From CAVVPY01 sp963750295 (GTDB lineage: Bacteria; Actinomycetota; Actinomycetes; Mycobacteriales; Jatrophihabitantaceae), in contig CAVVPY010000001.1 in assembly GCA_963750295.1 (NCBI GenBank), forward strand, positions 620,001 to 684,000: DNA of 64,000 nt. The letters are read 5' to 3'. Shown here piece by piece: positions 42,922-51,106 of the stretch. Position 1 is the first letter of the stretch. The number at the start of each line of letters is the position of its first letter. A model generated the notes under the pieces. The model worked only from the letters and a program-made list of their open reading frames with translations. It was not told the DNA's origin and made no database searches. A program made the position numbers and the translations under genes.

Positions 42922-42948
42922 CAGCCCCACCCGAACAAGGAGCCACCC

Positions 42949-43713
42949 ATGCCAGGAGTCCAGGACCGCGTCGCGCTCGTGACCGGAGCAGCGCAGGGGA
43001 TCGGTGCCGCGATCGCGCGCCGGTTGGCGTCGGAAGGGGCGAAGGTGGGCGTCCTCGACCTGCAGCAGGATGCTGCGCAGGTCGTCGCCGACGAGATCAC
43101 CGCAGCCGGTGGTTCTGCGATTGCGCTGGGTGCCGATGTCTCCAAGCGCGATCAGGTGCAGGCCGCGGTCGACGCCGTCGCCGGCGAGTTCGGCGGTCTG
43201 CAGATCCTGGTGAACAACGCCGGGGTCCTGCGCGACAACCTGCTGTTCAAGATGACCGATGACGACTGGACGACGGTGATGGACGTGCACCTGCGAGGTG
43301 CGTTCCTGTGCAGCCAGATCGCCCAGAAGCACATGGTCGAGGCGAAGTACGGACGGATCGTGTCGATGTCCTCGACGTCGGCACTGGGCAACCGCGGGCA
43401 GGCGAACTACTCGACGGCCAAGGCCGGCCTGCAGGGTCTGACCAAGACGCTGGCGATCGAGCTGGGTCCCTTCGGTGTCACCGCGAACGCCATCGCCCCG
43501 GGGTTCATCGAGACCGCGATGACCAAGGCCACCGCCGAGCGGATCGGGACGACGATCGAGGCGATGCGTGAGGCGACCGCAGCAGCGGTCCCGGTACGAC
43601 GCGGCGGGTTGCCGGCCGACGTGGCCAACATGGTGGCCTTCTTCGCCGCCGAGGAGTCCGGGTACGTGACCGGCCAGGTGATCTACGTCGACGGTGGCCG
43701 CGGGTTGCTCTGA
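42949..43713 (+). CDS. FabG-like 3-oxoacyl reductase (SDR)
   Basis: A 254-residue SDR with TGAAQGIG at 13-20, NNAGVLRDNLLFKM, SMSSTSALGNRGQANYSTAKAGLQG (Ser, Tyr-x3-Lys) and a C-terminal SGYVTGQVIYVDGGRGL, a pattern close to FabG and acetoacetyl-CoA reductases. AAGGAG precedes the ATG with a 27-bp gap from the previous SDR. It may handle 3-hydroxyacyl-CoA in this operon rather than being the essential fatty-acid-synthesis FabG. Confidence 0.88.
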   Translation: MPGVQDRVALVTGAAQGIGAAIARRLASEGAKVGVLDLQQDAAQVVADEITAAGGSAIALGADVSKRDQVQAAVDAVAGEFGGLQILVNNAGVLRDNLLFKMTDDDWTTVMDVHLRGAFLCSQIAQKHMVEAKYGRIVSMSSTSALGNRGQANYSTAKAGLQGLTKTLAIELGPFGVTANAIAPGFIETAMTKATAERIGTTIEAMREATAAAVPVRRGGLPADVANMVAFFAAEESGYVTGQVIYVDGGRGLL

Positions 43714-43791
43714 ACTCACTGCCGGCAGCCGCCAACTACCCTGGACGCGTAGGTAGTAGCGAACCAGCCGCGGCCGAGGGGAATCCACACC

Positions 43792-45312
43792 GTGTTCGAC
43801 ACGCTCTCCGATCGCCTCTCGACCGTCTTCACCGCCCTGCGCGGGAAGGGGCGGCTGTCCGAGGCCGACATCGACGCCACGGCGCGTGAGATCCGCATCG
43901 CCCTGCTCGAGGCCGATGTCGCGCTGCCGGTCGTGCGGCAGTTCATCGCGCGGATCAAGGAGCGTGCGCAGGGCGAGGAGGTCTCGAAGGCGCTGAATCC
44001 CGCCCAGCAGGTCATCAAGATCGTCAACGACGAACTCGTGGCGATCCTCGGTGGCGAGACCCGCCGGCTGCAGTTCGCCAAGCAGCCCCCGACCGTGATC
44101 ATGCTCGCGGGGCTGCAGGGGTCCGGCAAGACGACGCTGGCCGGCAAGTTGGCCCACTGGTTGCTCGAGCAGGGCCACGCGCCGCTGCTCGTCGCGTGCG
44201 ACCTGCAGCGTCCCAACGCGGTCACCCAGTTGCAGGTGGTCGGCGAGCGGGCCGGGGTGAGCGTGTACGCGCCGCAGCCCGGCAACGGCGTCGGCGACCC
44301 GGTGGCGGTGGCGCGCGACTCGGTCGAGCACGCGCGCCGGGCGCAGCACGACATGGTCATCGTCGACACCGCCGGACGCCTCGGCATCGACACCGAGATG
44401 ATGCAGCAGGCGTCCGACATCCGCGCCGCGATCGCGCCGCAGGAAGTGCTGTTCGTCGTCGACGCGATGGTCGGCCAGGACGCGGTGAACACCGCGCAGG
44501 CGTTCCGTGACGGCGTCGGTTTCACCGGCGTCGTCCTCACCAAACTCGACGGTGACGCGCGCGGTGGTGCGGCGCTGTCGGTCCGCGAGGTCACCGGACA
44601 GCCGATCCTGTTCGCGTCCAACGGCGAGAAGCTCGCGGACTTCGACGTCTTCCACCCCGACCGGATGGCTTCGCGCATCCTCGGCATGGGCGACATGCTC
44701 ACGCTGATCGAGCATGCGCAGAAGAACTTCGACGAGGACGAGGCCCAGAAGATGGCCGCGAAACTCGTGGCCGGCAACCAGTTCACGCTGGAGGACTTCC
44801 TCGACCAACTGATGGCGATCCGGCGGATGGGCCCGATCGGCAACCTGCTCGGGATGATGCCGGGCATGGGGCAGATGAAGGAGGCGATCAGCCAGGTCGA
44901 CGACCGCGACCTCGATCGCACCGCGGCGATCATCAGGTCGATGACCGCCGACGAGCGGGCCAACCCGAAGATGATCAACGCCTCGCGCCGGCTGCGGATC
45001 GCGAACGGCTCGGGGGTCAAGGTCAACGAGGTGAACCAGCTCGTCGACCGGTTCTTCGAGGCGCGCAAGATGATGTCGCAGCTCGGCGGCATGGGCATCC
45101 CCGGGATGAAGCGAAAGCAGTCGGCGACGAAGTCGTCGAAGAACAAGCGCAAGGCGGCCCAGGCCAAGCGCGGCAAGTCCGGGCGCGGCCCCACCCAGCC
45201 GCGCCTGCCCGCGGGCTTCAATCCTGCCGCGTTCAACCCGGCGGAGCTGCCGCCCGGGTTCGACCCCGGCAACCTGCCGGACCTGTCGAAGCTGAACCTT
45301 CCCGACCGCTGA
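43792..45312 (+). CDS. ffh: Signal recognition particle protein
   Basis: GTPase that binds signal sequences and 4.5S RNA and docks with FtsY. 506 residues: N domain, G domain with LAGLQGSGKTTLAGKLA (G1), ACDLQRPNAVTQL, IVDTAGRLGID (G3), LTKLDGDARGGAALS (G4) and a Met-rich M domain (IGNLLGMMPGMGQMKEA, MMSQLGGMGIPGMKRK). The tail after 450 is basic and then Pro-rich, as common in actinobacteria. GTG start is set by the family N-terminus. It stands downstream of the FabG-like gene with its own gap of 78 bp containing ACTACC/GGTAGT inverted arms. Confidence 0.96.
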   Translation: MFDTLSDRLSTVFTALRGKGRLSEADIDATAREIRIALLEADVALPVVRQFIARIKERAQGEEVSKALNPAQQVIKIVNDELVAILGGETRRLQFAKQPPTVIMLAGLQGSGKTTLAGKLAHWLLEQGHAPLLVACDLQRPNAVTQLQVVGERAGVSVYAPQPGNGVGDPVAVARDSVEHARRAQHDMVIVDTAGRLGIDTEMMQQASDIRAAIAPQEVLFVVDAMVGQDAVNTAQAFRDGVGFTGVVLTKLDGDARGGAALSVREVTGQPILFASNGEKLADFDVFHPDRMASRILGMGDMLTLIEHAQKNFDEDEAQKMAAKLVAGNQFTLEDFLDQLMAIRRMGPIGNLLGMMPGMGQMKEAISQVDDRDLDRTAAIIRSMTADERANPKMINASRRLRIANGSGVKVNEVNQLVDRFFEARKMMSQLGGMGIPGMKRKQSATKSSKNKRKAAQAKRGKSGRGPTQPRLPAGFNPAAFNPAELPPGFDPGNLPDLSKLNLPDR

Positions 45313-45367
45313 CCGTCCCGCCGCGAGCGTCCCCGTCCCTCGTCCGTCGGCCGTCCCATCCCCGCGC

Positions 45368-45415
45368 GATCTTGTGCAGACTCGCCCGCGTCGCCCGGCG
45401 GGTCTGCACAAGATC
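45368..45415. repeat. Hairpin copy 1 flanking the nuclease gene
   Basis: GATCTTGTGCAGAC (45368-45381) and GTCTGCACAAGATC (45402-45415) form a perfect 14-bp stem around a 20-nt, very GC-rich loop that can also pair internally. It lies 55 bp after the ffh stop and 15 bp from the nuclease stop codon. The same arms occur once more at 46399-46446. It could also terminate transcription from both sides. Confidence 0.93.
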
Positions 45416-45430
45416 CATGCGGGGGACGGG

Positions 45431-46309
45431 TTAGGGCAGGATCGCGCGGCGCAACTGGCGGGCGACCACGAACTCCTCGGTGCGCACCACGACGGTGGGA
45501 AAGCGCAACACCAGCGCGTCGTCGAGGACGAGTTCGTTCTGGCGCAACTGGTCGCTCCACCAGTACCTGGGCGCGAGATGCAGCGCGCCGTCGACCTCGG
45601 CGACGACGAGACGGCCGTCGGCCCGCCGCCAGGTCGCGTCGAGGAACCGCCGCCGCCCGGTCGAATCCAGCCGCACTGCCTGCCGCACCGGTTCGGGCAA
45701 CCCGTGCCGCCGGCACAGCTGCACGAAGTCGATCTCGCTCAGCGCCTGCGAACCGCCGGCGATGTCGGCCACGGCAGCCCGCAGGACCGCCCGGAACTTC
45801 GTCCGGGTTGCCGTGGCCAACGCCGCCTCGAGCGCTTCCGGGGTGGTCCTGCGCTGCTGTACCGCCGCTGCCAGCAACCCACAGCCAGGACGGGACGTGG
45901 TCCACGAGGCCGCGGCACGGAGCAGCGCGAACGGCAGCGCCTCGACCAACCGCCCCTGTTCGCGCACCGGCCTTGTTCCGGTCAGGTGCAGCCGCAGGGC
46001 CACCGGTGAGCCGGGGCGCACGCGGGTGCCGCCGGGCGCGAGCAGGTGCACCTCGTCCTGCTCCCAGCCCCGCAGGCCGACGAGCTCGGCCGCGGTGAAC
46101 GCGGTGAAGACGGCGGTCGGGCCAGCGTGCACCCGGGCGACCTCGCGCTGCTGGGGCCGGCTCAACGGGCCGTTGTGCAGCACGATCGCGAGGCCCGCTC
46201 GGCGCCAGCGGCCGGCGCGGAGCTCGGCAGCGACCTGAGTGCGGCTCACACCGTCCGCCCGCAGGGTGCGCGCCGTCGTGACCAGCCGCGGATCCGAACG
46301 GGCACGCAC
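45431..46309 (-). CDS. DUF559/Vsr-like nuclease with AbiEi-like N-terminus, hairpin-flanked
   Basis: A 292-residue protein. Residues 1-45 (VTTARTLRADGVSRTQVAAELRAGRWRRAG) look like the winged-helix part of AbiEi-type antitoxins. The middle is Arg/Leu-rich. The C-terminus (about 205-292) has the PD-(D/E)xK endonuclease pattern of DUF559/Vsr proteins: SEIDFVQLCRRHGLPEPVRQ, RRFLDATW (acidic residue), then LVVAEVDGALHL (Glu-x-Asp), and a final RFPTVVVRTEEFV strand. No catalytic test is possible by eye. An ATG at 46387 is also in frame, but 46310-46387 contains a CCACCGTCC/GGACGGTGG inverted repeat and looks like a leader, so GTG 46309 is preferred. Copies of one hairpin lie directly beyond both ends. 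Orientation is opposite to both neighbours. Confidence 0.75.
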   Translation of the reverse strand: MRARSDPRLVTTARTLRADGVSRTQVAAELRAGRWRRAGLAIVLHNGPLSRPQQREVARVHAGPTAVFTAFTAAELVGLRGWEQDEVHLLAPGGTRVRPGSPVALRLHLTGTRPVREQGRLVEALPFALLRAAASWTTSRPGCGLLAAAVQQRRTTPEALEAALATATRTKFRAVLRAAVADIAGGSQALSEIDFVQLCRRHGLPEPVRQAVRLDSTGRRRFLDATWRRADGRLVVAEVDGALHLAPRYWWSDQLRQNELVLDDALVLRFPTVVVRTEEFVVARQLRRAILP

Positions 46310-46398
46310 GCTGCCAGCCTCGAGCAGAACCGACCGGCGCCACCGTCCGCGGCTCGGCTGTGGACGGTGGCGAGTGCGCATCCACAACGGCCGTGGCA

Positions 46399-46446
46399 GA
46401 TCTTGTGCAGACGCGCGGGCCGCGCGCGGCGGGTCTGCACAAGATC
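46399..46446. repeat. Hairpin copy 2 flanking the nuclease gene
   Basis: The same 14-bp arms as copy 1 (46399-46412 and 46433-46446) with an equally long 20-nt loop of different but similarly GC-rich sequence ending GGCGG. The arms are identical to copy 1; only the loops differ. The copy ends 29 bp before the -10 of the ATPase gene. Confidence 0.93.
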
Positions 46447-46475
46447 GCAGCGCCCGCCCCGCCCACCCCCGCCGC

Positions 46476-46481
46476 TAGGCT
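46476..46481 (+). promoter_or_regulatory. -10 element (TAGGCT) of the HerA-like ATPase gene
   Basis: TAGGCT is 6 nt upstream of ATG 46488, a leaderless layout. The second hairpin lies just upstream, where a -35 contact would be. Confidence 0.55.
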
Positions 46482-46487
46482 CCCGCC

Positions 46488-48029
46488 ATGAGTGCTGAGG
46501 ACATTGCCGCGGGGTATGCCTTCACCGGGGACGCGCTCGAATTCGGCAGCGTGCTGCTGGACGGGGTGTCCCATCCTGACGCGCTGGTCCGGGTGCCGCT
46601 GTCGATGATGAACCGGCACGGGTTGATCGCAGGCGCCACCGGAACCGGAAAGACGAAGACCTTGCAGGGCCTGGCCGAGCAGCTCTCGGCCAACGGGGTG
46701 CCCGTCGTCGTGGCCGACATCAAGGGTGACCTGTCCGGCCTGGTCCAGCCGGCCGAGTCGAACGACAAGATCGTGCAGCGCTGCGCCGACACCGGCGACA
46801 CCGGTTGGGCGCCGACCGCCTTCCCGGTCGAGTTCGTCGCCCTCGGCGGCATCGGCCCGGGATTGCCGCTGCGGGCCACGATGACCGACTTCGGGCCCAC
46901 GCTGCTGTCGAAGGTGCTCGGTCTCAACGACACGCAGGAATCCAGCCTCAACCTGGTGTTCCATTACGCCGACGGCGCCGGGCTGCCGTTGCTCGACCTG
47001 AAGGACCTGCGCGCCGTCATCAGCTACCTGACCGACGACGAGGGCAAGGAGGAGCTCAAGCAGCTCGGCGGGCTGGCCAAGTCGACCGCCGGCGTCATCC
47101 TGCGCAACCTGATTGCGCTCGCCGACCAGGGCGGTGACCAGTTCTTCGGCGAGCCGGAGTTCGACACCGCCGACCTGCTCCGCGTCGACGCGGACGGCCG
47201 CGGCGTCATCACCAGCGTCGAGCTGGCCGAGCTGCAGGATCGTCCGCAGCTGTTCAGCACGTTCCTCATGTGGCTGCTCGCCGACCTGTTCGAGGAACTG
47301 CCCGAGATCGGGGATGCCGACAAGCCGAAGCTGGTGTTCTTCTTCGACGAGGCACACCTGCTCTTCGACGACGCGAGCAAGGCCTTTCTCGATGCGGTCA
47401 CGACGACCGTGCGCCTCATCCGCTCCAAGGGCGTCGGCATCTTCTTCGTGACGCAGAACCCGCAGGACGTCCCGGACGACGTCCTCGGCCAGCTCGGCAA
47501 CCGGGTCCAGCATGCGCTGCGTGCGTTCACGCCGGACGACGCCGCAGCGTTGGCGAAGGCGGTTCGGACGTATCCGAAGACCGAGGACTACGACCTCGCG
47601 CAGGCGCTGCAGGAACTCGGGATCGGCGAGGCGGTCGTGACGGTGTTGTCCGAGCGAGGTGCGCCGACCCCGGTCGCCTGGGTCCGGATGCGCGCGCCGC
47701 GGTCGTTGATGTCTCCGGTGGACGCGGCGACCCAGCAGGCAAAGCTCGCCGCCTCACCGTTGCTGGCCAAGTACGGGGCGGCAGTCGACCGCGATTCGGC
47801 CTACGAGCGGCTCGCTGCTCGGCTCGCACCCGCAGCAGCCGAGCCGACACCCGCCGCGCCCGCACCGTCCGCGCCGCCGAAGGACCAACCCAAAGCCAAG
47901 GCGAAGCAGGCGGACTCCGGCGTCGAGAAGGTCCTCAAGTCCAGCGCGTTCCGCTCGTTCATGCGCTCGGCCGCCACCGTGCTCGGTCGCGAGATCACCC
48001 GCGGCGTGTTCGGCACCCGCAAGCGCTGA
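46488..48029 (+). CDS. HerA-like ATPase, DUF853 family
   Basis: A 513-residue RecA-fold ATPase of the HerA/FtsK superfamily (helicase HerA-like, DUF853). Walker A GATGTGKTKTL near 48-58, VVADIKGDLSGL, Walker B LVFFFDEAHLLFDD near 283-296, and the sensor region IFFVTQNPQDVPDDVLGQLGNRVQHALRAF. The Lys/Ala/Pro-rich linker (about 440-475) leads to a C-terminal helical end. The family is widespread and its DNA-related role is not established. Start has a leaderless -10. Convergent with the EF-G-like gene. Confidence 0.88.
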   Translation: MSAEDIAAGYAFTGDALEFGSVLLDGVSHPDALVRVPLSMMNRHGLIAGATGTGKTKTLQGLAEQLSANGVPVVVADIKGDLSGLVQPAESNDKIVQRCADTGDTGWAPTAFPVEFVALGGIGPGLPLRATMTDFGPTLLSKVLGLNDTQESSLNLVFHYADGAGLPLLDLKDLRAVISYLTDDEGKEELKQLGGLAKSTAGVILRNLIALADQGGDQFFGEPEFDTADLLRVDADGRGVITSVELAELQDRPQLFSTFLMWLLADLFEELPEIGDADKPKLVFFFDEAHLLFDDASKAFLDAVTTTVRLIRSKGVGIFFVTQNPQDVPDDVLGQLGNRVQHALRAFTPDDAAALAKAVRTYPKTEDYDLAQALQELGIGEAVVTVLSERGAPTPVAWVRMRAPRSLMSPVDAATQQAKLAASPLLAKYGAAVDRDSAYERLAARLAPAAAEPTPAAPAPSAPPKDQPKAKAKQADSGVEKVLKSSAFRSFMRSAATVLGREITRGVFGTRKR

Positions 48030-48042
48030 AGCGTCCCGGCCA

Positions 48043-50244
48043 TCAACCGACGGGAGCCCGCAAGGAGTCGGCGACGTTGGCCGGGACGAGGTCGTGCCGG
48101 GCGAAGCTACGGGTGAACCGCCCGGTGCCCGCGGTGAGCGAGCGCAGCGTGATCGCGTACCGGGCCAGCTCCACGTCAGGGACCTCGGCATGCACGAGCG
48201 TCCGTTCCATGCCCACGGGTGCGGTCGTGTCCGGCTCGGTCCCCGTGACGCGCCCACGCCGCCCGGACAGGTCCGAGAGCACGGCGCCGACGTGCGCGTC
48301 CGGCACGGTGATCTCCACCGCCGCGAGCGGCTCCAGCAGCGCCGGTTTTGCCGCCGGCGCCGCATCCTTGACCGCCAGCGCCCCGGCGGTCTGGAACGCG
48401 GCGTCGGACGAGTCGACGCTGTGGGACTTGCCGTCGACCAGCGTGACCAGCACATCGACCACGGGGACGTGCGCGCCGTCCAGGCCCTGTTCGAGCTGGG
48501 CGCGCACGCCCTTCTCGACCGAGCCGATGAACTGCGAGGGCACCGCCCCGCCCACGACCTTCTCGGCGAACTCGACCCCGGCGCCGCGCGGCAACGGGCT
48601 GACGATGACGTCGCACACCGCGTACTGCCCGTGCCCGCCGGACTGCTTGACCAACCGGCCGTGCCCGCGGGCCTCGGTGGTGAACGTCTCGCGCACCGCG
48701 ATGCGCAGGTCGACGGTGTCGACATGCGCGCCTGTCGCGCGCAGCCGGTCGAGCACGACGTCGGCGTGTGCCTCGCCGAGGCACCACAGCACGAGCTGAC
48801 CGGTGTCCTGATGCCGTTCCACCCGCACCGTCGGGTCGCCGGCGGTCAGCCGACCGAGCGCCTTCGCGAGCGCGTCCTCGTCGCCCCGGGTCGCCGCCTG
48901 GACCGCGATGGGCAGTTGGGGCACCGGCATGTCCCACGCCTGCATGAGCAGCGGCGCGGCCTTGGCCGAGAGCGTGTCACCGGTTTCGGCCGTGCCGAGG
49001 CGTCCGACCGCACAGATGTCGCCCGCGATCGCCCGCTCGATCGGACGCAGGGTCGCGCCGAGCGGGGAGAAGATCTGCCCCACCCGCTCGTCGGTGTCGT
49101 GGTCCGGATGCCCGCGGTCGCTGCCGCCGTGGCCGGACACGTGCACCGCGGTCTCGGGCGTGAGCGTCCCCGAGAACACCCGCAGGATCGACAGTCGGCC
49201 CTGGTACGGGTCGACCGACGTGCGCACGATCTCGGCCAGCAACGGCCCGGCCGGGTCGCACGACAGCGCCGGCGTCTCGGTGCCGAACAACCCCATCACA
49301 GCGGGGGGATCCAGTTCCACCGGCGAGGGGAAGCCGCCGGCCAGCACCTCCAGCAGTTCGGCCAGGCCCAGCCCGGTCAGCGAACACACGAACAGGATCG
49401 GGTGGAACGTGCCGCGTGCGACCGCGGTCTCGAGATCGTCGACGAGCACCTCGATGCCGATCTCGTCACCGGCGATGAATCGCTCGAGCAGCGTCTCGTC
49501 CTCGCTGTTGTTGATGATCGCCTCGATCAGCGCCTCGCGGCCGGATTCGACGTCCACCTGGCCGACCAGTGACGGATCCTCGACCGGCGGGAACCCGTTG
49601 GAGTAGTCGTAGCCGGTGCGCGTCAGCAAGCCGATCAGGCCGGTGGGCGCCTGCTCGCTGGCACCGCCGACGGGGACGTAGAGAGGCAACGCGTCCTGCC
49701 CGTTCGCCCCGCCGAACATCCGCTGGCACGCCTCGACGGTGGCCTCGTAGTTCGCCCGTGGCGCGTCCAGGCGGCTGATGACGACAGCGCGCGGCGTGCC
49801 GACGGCGGCGCACTCCTCCCACAGCGACACCGTGATCGGGTCGATCTCGTCGGCCGCCGAGACGACGAACAGCGCCGCGTCGGCCGCGCGCAGACCGGCG
49901 CGCAACTCGCCGGTGAAGTCGGGGTAGCCGGGGGTGTCCAGCAGGTTCACGACCACCCCGCCGGCACCGTCGTCATAGCGCAGCGGGCAGACGGCGAGGG
50001 CAACCGAACGTTGCTGCGCAGCCTCGACCGGATCGTGATCGCTCACGGTCGTGCCGTCGGCGACCGACCCCATCCGGGACGTGGTGCCGGTGGCGGCGAG
50101 CAGCGCCTCGACGAGGGTGGTCTTGCCGCTGCCCGAGTGCCCGACCAGCGCCACGTTGCGGATCTTCTCCGGACGGTCCGCGGTGTCGAATGTCGCTGCC
50201 ACTGCCTTGGTGCCTGCCTTGGCGGCGGACTTCTTCGTCGACAT
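48043..50244 (-). CDS. EF-G-like translation GTPase (EF-G2/FusA2 type)
   Basis: A 733-residue GTPase of the EF-G paralogue group common in Actinobacteria, not the canonical fusA. After a Lys/Ala-rich N-terminus it has VALVGHSGSGKTTLVEALL (G1), LLDTPGYPDFTGEL (G3) and a G4 region reading SRLDAP rather than the canonical NKxD, then domains II-V with HGQYAVCDVIVSPLP. The altered G4 is typical of this paralogue, whose function (ribosome-associated, possibly non-translocating) is uncertain. The frame is open to 50382, but ATG 50244 has GGAGG upstream. Confidence 0.9.
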   Translation of the reverse strand: MSTKKSAAKAGTKAVAATFDTADRPEKIRNVALVGHSGSGKTTLVEALLAATGTTSRMGSVADGTTVSDHDPVEAAQQRSVALAVCPLRYDDGAGGVVVNLLDTPGYPDFTGELRAGLRAADAALFVVSAADEIDPITVSLWEECAAVGTPRAVVISRLDAPRANYEATVEACQRMFGGANGQDALPLYVPVGGASEQAPTGLIGLLTRTGYDYSNGFPPVEDPSLVGQVDVESGREALIEAIINNSEDETLLERFIAGDEIGIEVLVDDLETAVARGTFHPILFVCSLTGLGLAELLEVLAGGFPSPVELDPPAVMGLFGTETPALSCDPAGPLLAEIVRTSVDPYQGRLSILRVFSGTLTPETAVHVSGHGGSDRGHPDHDTDERVGQIFSPLGATLRPIERAIAGDICAVGRLGTAETGDTLSAKAAPLLMQAWDMPVPQLPIAVQAATRGDEDALAKALGRLTAGDPTVRVERHQDTGQLVLWCLGEAHADVVLDRLRATGAHVDTVDLRIAVRETFTTEARGHGRLVKQSGGHGQYAVCDVIVSPLPRGAGVEFAEKVVGGAVPSQFIGSVEKGVRAQLEQGLDGAHVPVVDVLVTLVDGKSHSVDSSDAAFQTAGALAVKDAAPAAKPALLEPLAAVEITVPDAHVGAVLSDLSGRRGRVTGTEPDTTAPVGMERTLVHAEVPDVELARYAITLRSLTAGTGRFTRSFARHDLVPANVADSLRAPVG

Positions 50245-50407
50245 CGTGGCGTCCTCCAAGGTTGGGATACCAGTGGACCGCGGCCCACTGATTGATCTCC
50301 GTCGGAAATCGGCGCTCCCGCATTCGACACCCGAGGCCGGGACCGAAACAAGCCCGTAGCCACACCCGGCAGCGATGCACACGACGAGATCGCGGACCGT
50401 CGGCCGC

Positions 50408-50413
50408 TATCGT
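50408..50413 (+). promoter_or_regulatory. Candidate -10 (TATCGT) of the PIM operon
   Basis: TATCGT in the 238-bp gap between the divergent EF-G-like gene and pgsA; transcription would start near 50420, leaving about 62 nt before pgsA. The rest of the gap holds a CAGTGG/CCACTG inverted repeat near 50270-50289 and nothing else recognised. Confidence 0.4.
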
Positions 50414-50482
50414 TGTGGTCCGCGACGCCAGGAACGGCGCCGCTCCCGCTGCTGCCCGGCAAGAAACGGATGTGCCCAGAGC

Positions 50483-51106
50483 GTGCTGAACCTGCATGGT
50501 CGCGCGAGGATCGCCAAGGCCGTTGGCCCGCTGGGCGCCCGCCTGGCCCGGGCCGGCATCACGCCGAATGCCATCACGCTCGTCGGGACGGTGGGCGTCG
50601 TCGCGGGTGCGCTGATCTTCTTCACGCGCGGCTGGTGGTTCAGCGGGACGCTGGTCATCTGGGCCTTCGTCATGTTCGACCTCCTCGACGGGGCGGTGGC
50701 ACGTGCGGGCGGGACGGTCTCGGCCTTCGGCGGCATCCTCGACTCCTCCTGCGACCGGGTAGCGGACGCCGCGGTGTTCGGAGCGCTCGCCTGGTATTTC
50801 GCCCGCCACGACCAGCCGGCCCTGCTCGCGGCTTCGCTGCTGTGTCTGGTCCTCGGATCCCTCACGTCCTACATCCGCGCACGTGCCGAGGCGGCTGGCC
50901 TCACCGCGACGGTCGGCATCGCCGAGCGCGCCGAGCGGCTGATCATCGTGCTCGTCGGCACCGGGTTGTCGGGGTCGCCGTTCGGAGTGCCATACGTCCA
51001 GGCGGGCGCGCTGTGGGTCCTGGTCGCCGCGTCGACGATCACCGTGATCCAGCGAGTGGCCACCGTGCACCGCCAGTCGCGTGAGCACGAGCGGGCACCG
51101 CGCTGA
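50483..51106 (+). CDS. pgsA: Phosphatidylinositol (phosphate) synthase, CDP-alcohol phosphotransferase
   Basis: Makes phosphatidylinositol phosphate from CDP-diacylglycerol and inositol phosphate, the entry to PI mannosides. 207 residues, six hydrophobic segments, with the CDP-alcohol motif D-x2-D-G-x2-A-R-x8-G-x3-D-x3-D seen as DLLDGAVARAGGTVSAFGGI followed by LDSSCDRVAD. ERAERLIIVLVGTG matches mycobacterial PgsA1. The GTG at 50483 fits the family start. It leads the pgsA-patA-pimA block. Confidence 0.93.
   Translation: MLNLHGRARIAKAVGPLGARLARAGITPNAITLVGTVGVVAGALIFFTRGWWFSGTLVIWAFVMFDLLDGAVARAGGTVSAFGGILDSSCDRVADAAVFGALAWYFARHDQPALLAASLLCLVLGSLTSYIRARAEAAGLTATVGIAERAERLIIVLVGTGLSGSPFGVPYVQAGALWVLVAASTITVIQRVATVHRQSREHERAPR

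Noticed and set aside
43736..43757. ACTACC/GGTAGT inverted repeat before ffh as an operator
   Set aside because: Arms are only 6 bp with a 10-nt loop and no cognate regulator is nearby; not enough to claim a site.
45368..46446. Insertion sequence with terminal inverted repeats
   Set aside because: Each end is a self-complementary hairpin rather than one half of a terminal inverted repeat, the protein has no transposase motif that I recognise, and no target duplication is visible; hence reported as an unexplained cassette instead.
50270..50289. CAGTGG/CCACTG hairpin as a riboswitch upstream of the EF-G-like gene
   Set aside because: A single short stem with no conserved aptamer sequence.
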